Source of the DNA: Micromonospora craniellae
GTDB lineage: Bacteria; Actinomycetota; Actinomycetes; Mycobacteriales; Micromonosporaceae
DNA: 64,000 bases
NCBI RefSeq assembly: GCF_014764405.1
Contig: NZ_CP061725.1
Coordinates: forward strand, 2,852,001 to 2,916,000
Direction of reading: 5' to 3'
Shown here: positions 43,943 through 52,940 of the stretch, one piece after another
How the letters are laid out: each line of letters opens with the position of its first letter
Numbering within the stretch: the first letter of the stretch is position 1
Program-made: the position numbers and the translations under genes
The notes under the pieces: generated by a model
Database searches by the model: none
What the model saw: only the letters and a program-made list of their open reading frames with translations
Told to the model about the DNA's origin: nothing

Positions 43943-44524
43943 TCAGGCTGCCGCCGTGCCCGGGGCCTGCGTGGCGGCTTCGCGGCGGGCAGCGGCACGG
44001 CCCGCTCGCCGTTGGCTGCGCTGCCCGGCCTGCAGCCGTAGCTGCGCCACCGTCTCCGGCGACGCGACCCCGGTCAGCAGCCCGTCCCCGAGGGCTTCGG
44101 CGATGCGGCTGTCGATGCGGGACAGGCGCATACGGAGGGCGTCCACGCTGACGCCGGACGCGGCGGCGATGGGCTCGATCGCGCGGTGCCCGAGCCGCAC
44201 GTCGATGTAGGCCCGCTCGTCCTCCGCGTCGAGGACTCCCAGGGTCACCGCACGGCGGACCAGCAGGTCTGGATGCCCGTACGGCACCTTCGGCGTGCGG
44301 GGACCGGACGTGACGTGCTCGATGTCCTCCACCGGCACGTACTCCTGCTGCCGCAGCCGCAGGTCACGCCCGGCCCGCCACGCCGCCTTGCACAGGCTCG
44401 CGTACGGCGCCGGCTTGGTCAGGTCCGCCCGATCGCGTAACGCGGTCAGGAAGCCGGTCAGGATCTCGGCGTCCACGTCCGCCGGGTCCCTGTCTGCCAG
44501 GGTGAGTTGAGGCCAGCGGTTCAT
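43943..44524 (-). CDS. sigma-factor-like/helix-turn-helix protein with IS-supplied N-terminus
   Basis: 193 residues as read. The first ~11 residues (MNRWPQLTLAD) are encoded by the left end of the IS3-family element, which ends at 44491. The natural N-terminus was therefore replaced. The rest has an acidic helix (DPADVDAEILTGFLTALRDR), a central domain, and a C-terminal helix-turn-helix (HRAIEPIAAASGVSVDALRM) like sigma region 4 or a small regulator. An Ala/Arg-rich tail follows. The former 5' end may lie past the IS in the minus strand near 46050-46190, where a frame ends VRGAPER in a position compatible with joining; this is uncertain. It would be expected to regulate the element. Confidence 0.65.
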   Translation of the reverse strand: MNRWPQLTLADRDPADVDAEILTGFLTALRDRADLTKPAPYASLCKAAWRAGRDLRLRQQEYVPVEDIEHVTSGPRTPKVPYGHPDLLVRRAVTLGVLDAEDERAYIDVRLGHRAIEPIAAASGVSVDALRMRLSRIDSRIAEALGDGLLTGVASPETVAQLRLQAGQRSQRRAGRAAARREAATQAPGTAAA

Positions 44525-44607
44525 AGCAAGTCCGCCGGACAGGGCGAGTTGAGGATTGAGAAGCGTTGACTACTGCTGTTGACATGGCCGTGGCCGAGGA
44601 TGGGGTC

Positions 44608-45012
44608 ATGAGTCGTAAGAAGGGACCGCGTTCGGGTGGTCCGCGTGCCCGCCGGTCGTTCACCCCGGGTCAGAAGTTGGAGCTACTGGCCGGATACGAG
44701 AAGGCCGTCGCGGCCGGTGACGGTGGGGCGTTCCTGCGGCGTGAGGGCTTGTACTCGTCGTTGATGTCGGAGTGGCGCCGGGCCCGTGACGCCGGGTTGT
44801 TGCAGGGCAAGCCGGCTGGGCAGACGGTAGGGCGGCCGTCGGCGGAGCAGGCGGAGATCGCCCGGTTGCGCCGTGAGCTGGAACTGGCGCAGGCGAAGTT
44901 GGCGCGGACGGAGACGGCGTTGACGATCATGGGAAAAGCGCGCGAGCTCTTGGAGGACATCTCCAGGAGCGAGCCGGACGGTCCGGACGTGTTCGGGCTC
45001 GGCAGACGCTGA
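44608..45012 (+). CDS. IS3-family transposase OrfA
   Basis: 134 residues from the ATG at 44608 (an upstream ATG at 44566 lies in the terminal region). It has an N-terminal helix-turn-helix (FTPGQKLELLAGYEKAVAAG) that binds the terminal repeats, then a leucine-zipper-like coil (EIARLRRELELAQAKLARTE). OrfA of IS3 elements regulates transposition and combines with OrfB. Its stop overlaps the orfB start in TGATG, so orfB is read by restart or by frameshift. Confidence 0.9.
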   Translation: MSRKKGPRSGGPRARRSFTPGQKLELLAGYEKAVAAGDGGAFLRREGLYSSLMSEWRRARDAGLLQGKPAGQTVGRPSAEQAEIARLRRELELAQAKLARTETALTIMGKARELLEDISRSEPDGPDVFGLGRR

Positions 45013-46016
45013 TGGACACCTACCACCAGCTGACCAGCGCGAAGGTCCCGACGCGGGAGGCGAAGCGGCTGACCGGGATCGCTCGGTCCAGCGCGGATCG
45101 GGACCGGCGGCGTCCGACACCGGCCCGGCCGATGCGACGCACGCCAGCGAACGCGCTCACCCTGGCCGAGCGGGAGCATGTGCTGCGGCTGGTGAACAGC
45201 CCGGAGTTCGTCGACGCGGCCCCGGCGCAGATCTACGCGGCGCTGCTGGATCAGGGTGTGTACGTCGGCTCGATCGCCACCATGTACCGGATCTTGCGCG
45301 AACACGAGCAGGTCCGCGAGCGTCGCCGGCAGGCCCGGCGCCCGGCCCGGCAGCGCCCGGAGCTGGTCGCCGACGCGCCGCGGCAGGTCTACACGTGGGA
45401 CATCACGAAACTCGCTGGCCCCGTGAAAGGGATCTACTACGACGCGTACGTGATGATCGACGTCTACTCCCGGTACATCGTCGGCGTCCGCGTGCACGCC
45501 CGCGAGTCCGGCCCGCTTGCCGAGAACATGATGCGCGAGGTGTTCGACGTCCACGGCGTCCCCCACGTGGTCCACGCCGACCGGGGCACGTCTATGACCT
45601 CGAAATCGGTCGCTGACCTGCTCGAAGACCTTCAGGTAGCCCGCTCGCACTCGCGGCCCAAGACGTCCAACGACAACCCGTACAGCGAAGCATGGTTCAA
45701 GACGTTGAAGTACGCGCCGGTCTTCCCCAACCGGTTCGCGTCGCTCGCCCACTCCCGAGCGTTCATGAACGACTTCGTCACCTGGTACAACCACGCCCAC
45801 CGGCACTCCGGAATCGGCCTGCACACCCCCGCCGACGTCCACCACGGCCGCCACCACCAAGTCCACGCCGCACGCCTCGACACTCTCGCCGCAGCCCGCG
45901 CCGCGCATCCGGAACGGTTCGGCGCCACCACCCGGACCACACCAAAGATCCTCGACCTGCCCGAACAGGTCTGGATCAACCAACCCCAGCCCCAGCCGCA
46001 ACAACAAGCCGCTTAA
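45012..46016 (+). CDS. IS3-family transposase OrfB (integrase-type catalytic domain)
   Basis: 334 residues. The DDE integrase core shows D in VYTWDITKL (~near 125), D in VVHADRGTSM (~near 190) and E in NPYSEAWFKTLKYAP (~near 222), with the usual spacing. An HHxH-like region (WYNHAHRHSGIGLHTPADVH) follows. It catalyses copy-out/paste-in transposition. No frameshift is seen, so the element may be functional. Confidence 0.95.
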   Translation: MDTYHQLTSAKVPTREAKRLTGIARSSADRDRRRPTPARPMRRTPANALTLAEREHVLRLVNSPEFVDAAPAQIYAALLDQGVYVGSIATMYRILREHEQVRERRRQARRPARQRPELVADAPRQVYTWDITKLAGPVKGIYYDAYVMIDVYSRYIVGVRVHARESGPLAENMMREVFDVHGVPHVVHADRGTSMTSKSVADLLEDLQVARSHSRPKTSNDNPYSEAWFKTLKYAPVFPNRFASLAHSRAFMNDFVTWYNHAHRHSGIGLHTPADVHHGRHHQVHAARLDTLAAARAAHPERFGATTRTTPKILDLPEQVWINQPQPQPQQQAA

Positions 46017-46042
46017 CTCCCGTTGGCCTCAAACCCTTGACA

Positions 46043-46477
46043 CGTTCCGGTGCGCCGCGCACCAATGACAGTCGCGGACCCTCGGTCACCGCTGACACGA
46101 CGAAACCTGCGACAGACACGCGTGCCGGCGCCATCGGCTCGAACCCTTCGACACTCACACATCTCTCACAGCGCTGGTCAACGCGACGATCCACACACCT
46201 TCAAAGAGGTCGCGACCGCCCCCGCCCGCCGCTTCTGTCAGTAACACACCGTGACTGACAGACGTACCGGGGCTTTAGGAACACCTCGCAGGCGCCCGGT
46301 GCCTGCGGCTGCTCGTCCCCCACATCGAGCAGGCGGAGAAACCCATACCAACCGGGGCGATCCGCCGTCGAGCCCGTGCCTGTGAGCGGCTGTGAGTGCG
46401 GCAAGTGTTCGCCAGGACTCACAAACCCCGGTTCGGGGGTGTCAGCGCTTCACGGCGCGGCGCGGAGCCGACAGCAC
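46043..46477. promoter_or_regulatory. promoter region of the methyltransferase operon
   Basis: About 435 bases with no gene supported. An inverted repeat CTGTCAG...CTGACAG is at about 46236-46262, and a hairpin GCAGGCGCC...GGTGCCTGC near 46289-46310. Element B occupies 46381-46440, 38 bases before the first ATG. Confidence 0.5.
46381..46440 (+). promoter_or_regulatory. 60-bp regulatory element B (methyltransferase operon)
   Basis: Plus-strand sequence beginning TGTGAGCGGC and containing TGTGAG-N-CTCACA spacing around GCAAGTGTTCGCCA. It is the inverted partner of element A at 43641-43700 (~88% identity). It ends 38 bases before the operon's first start codon, where an operator or promoter is expected. 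Confidence 0.7.
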
Positions 46478-47396
<919 letters not shown>

Positions 47397-47413
<17 letters not shown>

Positions 47414-48389
47414 GCACACCTCGCCCCGGCAAACCGGCCCGCACGAGCCGGACACCACCAGCCCCGCCGCCCGCCAGAACTACCCGGGCCGGCATCGGGA
47501 GTACGAAGGCCGCCACCGCGCCGACCCCGATGGTCTGTCGGTCTGGGCCACCGCCCAGTCCACCGGCCCCGTGCAACGACGCGGCCGGTACGTGCCGGAG
47601 TCGGTCAAGCACCCGGCCCGGATGCTGCCCGCGATCGCCGCCCACGCGATCGGCGCCTACACCCGCCCCGGTGACCTGGTCCTGGACCCGATGTGCGGCA
47701 TCGGCACGACCCTGGTCGAGGCGGTCCACGCCGGCCGCGACGCCTTCGGCATCGAGTACGAGCCGCAATGGTCGAACATCGCCGACGCCAACATCCGCCA
47801 CGCCCACGACCACGGCGCCACCGGACGCGCATCGGTCATCCGAGGCGACGCCACCCGCCTCACCATCCTCGTCCCCGCCGCGCTGACCGGGCAGGTGGCG
47901 CTCGTGGTCACCTCCCCGCCCTACGGGCCGACGGTGCACGGCCTGGTCCGTCCCAGCGCGGACGGGGTCGTCAAGTACGACGACCGGTACAACGACGGCC
48001 ACGACCGCGGCAACCTCGCCTACCGCGACCTGACCGGCCTCGCCGACGGGTTCGCCCAGATCCTGCACGGCTGCGCCACCCTGCTACGCCCCGGCGGCGT
48101 CGTCGTGGTCACCGCCCGGCCGTGGCGCAAGCGGGGCGAGCTGATCGACCTGCCCAGCGCCGTCATCGCCGCCGGCCTACGCGCCGGCCTCGTCCCGATC
48201 GAGCGGTGCGTCGCCCTGCTCGCTGCCGTCCGCGACGGGCACCTCGTCGCCCGCCCGTCGTTCTTCCAACTCCAACAAGTCCGCAAGGCCAGGACCGGCG
48301 GCGTGCCAATGCACCTCATCGCCCACGAGGACGTCCTGATCTTCGCCAGGGGAACCTCGCCGGAGGACGGCACCGAGGTGGTCGCGTGA
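47397..48389 (+). CDS. DNA N4/N6-methyltransferase
   Basis: 330 residues (a GTG at 47406 is an alternative start). Motif I appears as LVLDPMCGIGTTLVEAV near 97, and the catalytic motif IV as VVTSPPYGP near 166. This order (I before IV) marks a gamma-class N6-adenine/N4-cytosine methyltransferase. The motif IV TSPPY, rather than DPPY, leans toward N4-cytosine or beta/gamma-type enzymes. A C-terminal helical region follows. No recognition domain is obvious. It overlaps both neighbours, so it is co-translated with them. Confidence 0.85.
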
Positions 48390-49248
48390 GCGCGCCCACC
48401 CACCGCATCCTCTCCCTCGGCGCCGGGGTGCAGAGTTCGACGCTCCTGCTGTTGGCAGCCCAGGGCGAGATCCCTGGGTTTCACGCGGCGATCTTCGCCG
48501 ATACCTCGTGGGAGCCGGCCGCAGTCTACCGGCATCTGGACCGCCTGACCGGCATCGCCGAGCGGGCCGGCATCGAGGTCGTGCGTGTCAGCACCGGTGA
48601 CATCCGGGCGGACGCCCTCGACCCCAGGCACCGCTTCGCCAGCATGCCCCTGTTCACGCTCGGACCGAACGGCGAGCGGGGCATGGCCCGGCGACAGTGC
48701 ACCTCCGAATACAAGATCAAACCAATCAAGGCAGAAGTGCGGCACCGTCTCGGTCATCCCCATCCGCGGCGGGTGCCCGCCGGAGTCGTCGTCGAAATGG
48801 CCATCGGTATCTCGGTCGACGAGGTCCACCGCGCCCGCGACGCCGACGTCGGCTACATGCGTAACGTCTTCCCGCTGCTCGACCTGGGCTGGCGACGAAC
48901 CGACTGCCTGCGTTTCCTGGCCCGGCACGGTCTCGCCGACACCCCAAGTCGTCGTGTGTGGGGTGCCCGTTCCACGACGACGCCTTCTGGTTCGCGCTGC
49001 GTGAGCACAGCCCGCAGGAGTGGGCCGACGCGGTCGCCTTCGACCACGCCATCCGCGACGGCTCCGCCCGCGCCAACGCGGACGGGCACCCGCTGCGCGG
49101 GCAGTTCTTCCTGCACCGGCAGCGGGTGCCGCTCGACCAGGTGGTCCTGCGCCCACGCTCCCGGCCAGGTGACACGCCGGGTTGCGGGCCGTGGACCTGC
49201 CCCCACGACGCGTCGACGACCGGCCACGGGCTCGGGGAGGTGGCGTGA
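48386..49248 (+). CDS. PP-loop (PAPS reductase-like) enzyme, frameshifted
   Basis: The N-terminal part, from the GTG at 48386, has ILSLGAGVQSSTLLLLAAQG, a PP-loop variant of the PAPS reductase/phage-type ATP pyrophosphatase fold, followed by FADTSWEP. At about 48942-48945 the frame changes. The next frame continues as SSCVGCPFHDDAFWFALREH, whose C-x2-C and H are what a family member should have there, and ends at 49248. One more C in the C4 run would restore it to ~287 residues. The enzyme uses ATP to activate a substrate, perhaps in sulfur or nucleotide chemistry. Next to DNA methyltransferases it might alter bases or the backbone, but this is not proven. Confidence 0.65.
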
Positions 49249-50538
49249 GCGGTGCGCAGACCACTGCCCCACGAATCGGATCCCTGTGCAGCGGGTACGG
49301 CGGTCTCGACCTGGCCGTCGAGCTGGTGCTCGGCGGCCGACTCACCTGGTACGCCGAAACCGACCGGCACGCCGCCACCGTCCTGGCCCATCACTGGCCC
49401 GGCGTCGCCAACCTCGGCGATATCCGCACCGTCGACTGGACGCGGGTCCCGCCGGTCGACATCGTCACCGCCGGTTTCCCCTGCCAGGACATCAGCAACG
49501 CCGGCCGCCGCGCCGGCATCACCGGCGCACACTCCAGCGTCTGGAACCACGTCGCCGACGCCGTTCGCGTCCTTCGACCCCGGCTGCTGTTCGTGGAGAA
49601 CGTCGCCGCCCTCCTGCGGCGAGGACTCGACGTCGTCCACCGTGACCTGGCCACGATCGGGTACGACACGAGCTGGCTATGCCTACGCGCATCCGACATC
49701 GGAGCCGCTCACCGACGCGACCGGCTGTTCCTGCTGGCCACCCCCACCCCACCGCGGGGAGGAGGTGCCGACGTTGCCGACACCCTGCGCCCGTGACGGT
49801 AAGGGCCCCGGCCACCCCTACGGTCTGCCGGACCTGGTGGAGCCGACCGGCACCCGCCACGGCCTGCTACCGACACCGACCGCGGTGGCCTACGGGTCGA
49901 ACATGTCCCCCTCGGCGGGGGCGGCCCGCCGGCCGTCCCTTTCCGGTGTCGCCTCGAAGCTGCTGCCGACGCCGAGAGCCAGCGACACCGGCACCCCCGG
50001 CCGGCGGGCCGGCACCGGGTGGCGGCCACCGTTGTCGCAGGTCCTGCTGCCCACCCCCAGGGCGACCGACGGCGTCAAGGGCTGCCCCGGGCAACGCGGG
50101 TCCCACGGCGACCTCACCCTGCCCTCGGCGGCCGTGCGGGTTCCGGTCCGGACGCTGCCCACGCCACGTGCCTCCGACGCGCACGGGCCCGGCAGGCACG
50201 GTGACGGTGGAGCGGACCTGCGCACCACCGTCGCCGGACTGGGCCGGCCCGACGCCGACCGGTGGGGTCCGTACGCCGCGGCGGTGGCCCGGTGGGAGCT
50301 GCTGCTCGGCCGTCCGGCACCGGCGCCGACCCAATTGGGGCGGCACGGCAAACCGGTCCTGGCGCCGCCGTTCGTGGAATGGCTGATGGGCCTGGATGCG
50401 GGCCATGTGACCGATCCGACGCTCGCGGTGCCGCGCACCGCGGCGCTGCGGGTGCTCGGTAACGGCGTCGTCCCTCAACAGGCGGCCGTCGCGTTGCGGC
50501 TGCTGCTGTGCCCGCACCGGTGGGCGGTGCCGGCATGA
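49245..50538 (+). CDS. DNA C5-cytosine methyltransferase, frameshifted in the middle
   Basis: The first part (GTG at 49245) has the SAM site IGSLCSGYGGLDLAVELVLG, the catalytic GFPCQDISNAG (motif IV, the reactive Cys in PCQ), and FVENVAAL (motif VI). The frame ends at 49796, but the sequence resumes in another frame at ~49747-49758 with HRGEEVPTLPTPCARDGKG. It continues with a set of LLPTPRASD-like repeats and ends with the family C-terminus (GLDAGHVTD, VLGNGVVPQQ) at 50538. One C missing in the run at 49747-49750 explains this. The restored protein is ~431 residues. The Leu-Pro-Thr-Pro repeats are typical of phage/actinomycete enzymes of this class. Confidence 0.75.
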
Positions 50539-51707
50539 CCGAACCCAGCACCCTGGACGACTACCGGTATCGGCGGCTCGGCCCGGTCGAGCTGTACCTC
50601 GGCGACGCCCGCCAGGTGCTCGCCGCTATGCCCGACACCAGCGTCGACTGCGTCGTCACCAGCCCGCCGTTCTGGGGGTTGCGCGACTACGGCACCGGCG
50701 CCTGGAGCGGCGGCGACCCGGCCTGCCCGCACCCGCTCGGCCGGACCCGCCGCACCGACGGCATCACCTGCCCGGCCTGCCGCGCCCGGTGGGTCGACCC
50801 GCAGTACGGACTCGAAGCCACCCTGGACGACTACCTCGACAACCTCGTCGCGGTCTTCGAGCAGGTCAAACGAGTCCTCGCGCCGACAGGGACCTGTTGG
50901 GTCAACCTCGGCGACTGCTACAGCAGCGCCGCGCGCGGCCTCAAGGGCGGCCGGCCGCAACCCGGCGGACGTCGACCGCCAAAGCCCCGTATCCAGGACG
51001 CTCTTGCTCCGAAGAACCTGGTCGGGGTGCCCTGGCGGGTCGCCTTCGCCCTGCAGTCGCGCGGGTGGTGGCTGCGCAACGCGGTCATCTGGGCCAAGAG
51101 CAACCCGATGCCCGAGTCCGTCCGCGACCGCCTGTCCACAAGCTACGAACTGCTGTTCCTACTCACCAGGTCCCACTCCTACTACTTCGACCTCGATCCG
51201 ATTCGGATCCCGCTGGTCAGACCGCAGTCCGCTGACGGGACCCGGATCATCGGCGGGTCCCGCAAGGGCCGCACCGGCGGGATCGGGGCGACCGCACGCC
51301 GCCGCGGTACCACCGCCTACGGCGCCGCCAAGTACGGCGCGGAGGAGAGTCGGGTCGAGCCTCGGGCTAGGCGGGGAAACCTCGTTCCGCTCGGCCACGC
51401 CCACACCGCCGCCCATCCGAAGGGACGCAACCCGGGCGACGTGTGGCGGATCGCGACCCGCCCCTACCGGGGATCGCATGTGGCGCCGTTTCCGATCGAC
51501 CTGCCGCTGCGGGCGATCGCGGCCGGCTGCCCGCCCGGTGGTGTGGTCCTGGACCCGTTCTCCGGCGCCGGCACCACCGGTCTCGCCGCGCTGCACCTCG
51601 GCCGCCGGTACCTGGGCGTCGACATCAGCCCCGCGTTCCACGACGAGGCGCTACACCGACTCACCCCGCACCTGCCCCACGACACGCCGAGCGAGGACGG
51701 CGGGTGA
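50535..51707 (+). CDS. DNA N4/N6-methyltransferase, second copy
   Basis: 390 residues from the ATG at 50535, in the ATGA overlap with the preceding stop. The catalytic motif IV, VVTSPPFWGLRDYG, is near residue 37, and motif I, LDPFSGAGTTGLAALHLGR, is near 345. The order IV before I marks a beta-class enzyme, unlike the gene at 47397. A pair of C-x2-C (CPACRARW) near 75-80 may bind zinc. A basic central region near 240-290 is likely the DNA recognition part. It is a different class from its neighbour, so together they modify more than one site. Confidence 0.85.
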   Translation: MTEPSTLDDYRYRRLGPVELYLGDARQVLAAMPDTSVDCVVTSPPFWGLRDYGTGAWSGGDPACPHPLGRTRRTDGITCPACRARWVDPQYGLEATLDDYLDNLVAVFEQVKRVLAPTGTCWVNLGDCYSSAARGLKGGRPQPGGRRPPKPRIQDALAPKNLVGVPWRVAFALQSRGWWLRNAVIWAKSNPMPESVRDRLSTSYELLFLLTRSHSYYFDLDPIRIPLVRPQSADGTRIIGGSRKGRTGGIGATARRRGTTAYGAAKYGAEESRVEPRARRGNLVPLGHAHTAAHPKGRNPGDVWRIATRPYRGSHVAPFPIDLPLRAIAAGCPPGGVVLDPFSGAGTTGLAALHLGRRYLGVDISPAFHDEALHRLTPHLPHDTPSEDGG

Positions 51708-52650
51708 GCCGCCTACGAACCGTGCCGGTGTCCTTCGCCCAAGCCTGCAGCTTCGTCGAGGACTGGCATCGGCATCACCGGCCGCCGCGCTTACCACAAG
51801 TTCAGCATCGGGACCGCCGTCGTCGGGCGTCCGGACGCACGGATGCTCGACGACGGCCTGACGCCAACCGCAACCGGGAAATTCGAACCTGAGGAATGCC
51901 CGCACGCTGTTGCAGCGGGCCGGCAACGGATGTCGCGGCGGACTTGCCTATCCCCGTGAGACGAGCGTGAATGGGACCGGTCCCGATCCATCGGCGTCGG
52001 ACCCTGCACGCTGTTCAAGGGAAAGGACGGCCGCCGTGCACCAGATAGACATCGACAATCAGGTCCATGCGACGCTGCGTGAACTGGGCCGCACGGGGGA
52101 CACCTTCAACGATGTCCTACGCGGTGTCTTGAACCTGAATCAGGAGGGACCGAGGCTCATGCCGGGTGGGCACCGACGGGCCTGGAATTCGAAGCCACCG
52201 CTCGGCGCGCTCGTACGCGCCGGAATATTGCAACCCGGTCAGCGTCTGATCTGGAACCGGCCACGCATCGGTGAGCAGCACACCGTCACTGTCGATGTCC
52301 ACGGCAACCTCATCACCGCGCAAGGCCGTATTTGCCCCACGCCGGACAGCGCCACCAGGGCGATCGTCGGCTATCCCGCCGCCGGCTGGCCAGCCTTCCG
52401 CACAGAGGACGGCGTCAGCCTCCAGCAGCTACGGGAACAGCACACTGCGAGACCTGGCGACGGGGGCCACTACCGCTCGTAGCCGCAGCACACACCCGGG
52501 TCGAAGTGACCAGGGTCGCCACCGACGGCACCCGCAACGCGAACTCACTGCTGTACGCGGCGACGTGGCGGGCCGCCCGAGCGCGGGGCTACCGGCGCCT
52601 GGTCACCTACACCAGAAAGGTCGTGAGTTCGCGATTTCCGAAGTGCTGAG
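51704..52650 (+). pseudogene. XF1762-type gene, split by an insertion
   Basis: From the GTG at 51704 the sequence VPVSFAQACSFVEDWHRHHR matches the start of XF1762-family proteins, small GNAT-like phage proteins. A frame change near 51787 gives YHKFSIGTAVVGRPDARMLD, then the family match ends at DDGLT near 51865. The family's second half reappears at ~52503-52620 as EVTRVATDGTRNANSLLYAA, then RRLVTYT, and stops. Between them lies about 630 bp with a RAMA-like gene. So the gene was broken by insertion and also decayed. The likely role was a small acetyltransferase-like enzyme within the modification operon. Confidence 0.65.
52036..52482 (+). CDS. SeqA-like RHH plus RAMA-domain protein
   Basis: 148 residues from the GTG at 52036, with AAGGA eight bases upstream. 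Residues 1-33 (IDIDNQVHATLRELGRTGDT) look like the ribbon-helix-helix dimerisation part of SeqA. Residues ~55-140 resemble the RAMA domain found with restriction and adenine-methylase genes: LGALVRAGILQPGQRLIWN, then VDVHGNLITAQGRI and the final GWPAFRTEDGVSLQQLRE. RAMA domains are thought to read modified DNA. It sits inside the broken XF1762 gene, directly behind the methyltransferases, and could read their marks. Confidence 0.75.
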   Translation: MHQIDIDNQVHATLRELGRTGDTFNDVLRGVLNLNQEGPRLMPGGHRRAWNSKPPLGALVRAGILQPGQRLIWNRPRIGEQHTVTVDVHGNLITAQGRICPTPDSATRAIVGYPAAGWPAFRTEDGVSLQQLREQHTARPGDGGHYRS

Positions 52651-52940
52651 AGCCATGAACTGAAGTGGCGTCAGCAGTCGCTGACTCTACATCGAGGCGC
52701 CGTTCCGGGACCCTGCGAAGGGGCGCAGCGTGCCTTGGGCCGCACGGCACTTCCTGCTCCGCCGGGTGCTGAGCTTCGTGATGGCGCGCTGAAGGGTGCC
52801 CCGGGTGTGTTGACCGCATTTTCAGGGCGCCCTTCGTCTACAACGGCGATGTCGCCGCCAGAGGTCTGGTCAGACAAGGCCAGCAACGCTTGGTGAACAG
52901 CCTGCGCGCTGCGACCGACGTGCTGGGCTAGGCGAAGAAA
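52651..52940. other. remnant-bearing intergenic region
   Basis: Nearly 300 bases between the modification operon and the NLR-like gene's end. A rightward frame at about 52836-52931 reads VYNGDVAARGLVRQGQQRLV, then LRAATDVLG and a stop. It has real-looking codon use but no start, so it may be a C-terminal remnant of a lost gene. Nothing else is recognised. Confidence 0.35.

Larger units (their letters stand above)
44491..46042. mobile_element. IS3-family insertion sequence
   Basis: 1552 bp between imperfect terminal repeats: TGTCTGCCAGGGTGAGTTGA at the left and, in reverse, TGTCAAGGGTTTGAGGCCAA at the right (end at 46042). The two are alignable with small gaps. Two overlapping genes, orfA and orfB, carry the transposase. 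No convincing target duplication was seen. Part of its left end also occurs at 3312-3460. Confidence 0.85.

Noticed and set aside
44566..44607. Upstream ATG of the IS3-family orfA
   Set aside because: It lies in the terminal region without a ribosome-binding site, and the helix-turn-helix begins after the ATG at 44608.
48386..49248. DndC-type phosphorothioation gene
   Set aside because: The PP-loop protein is much shorter than DndC and no dndB/D/E-like genes are nearby.
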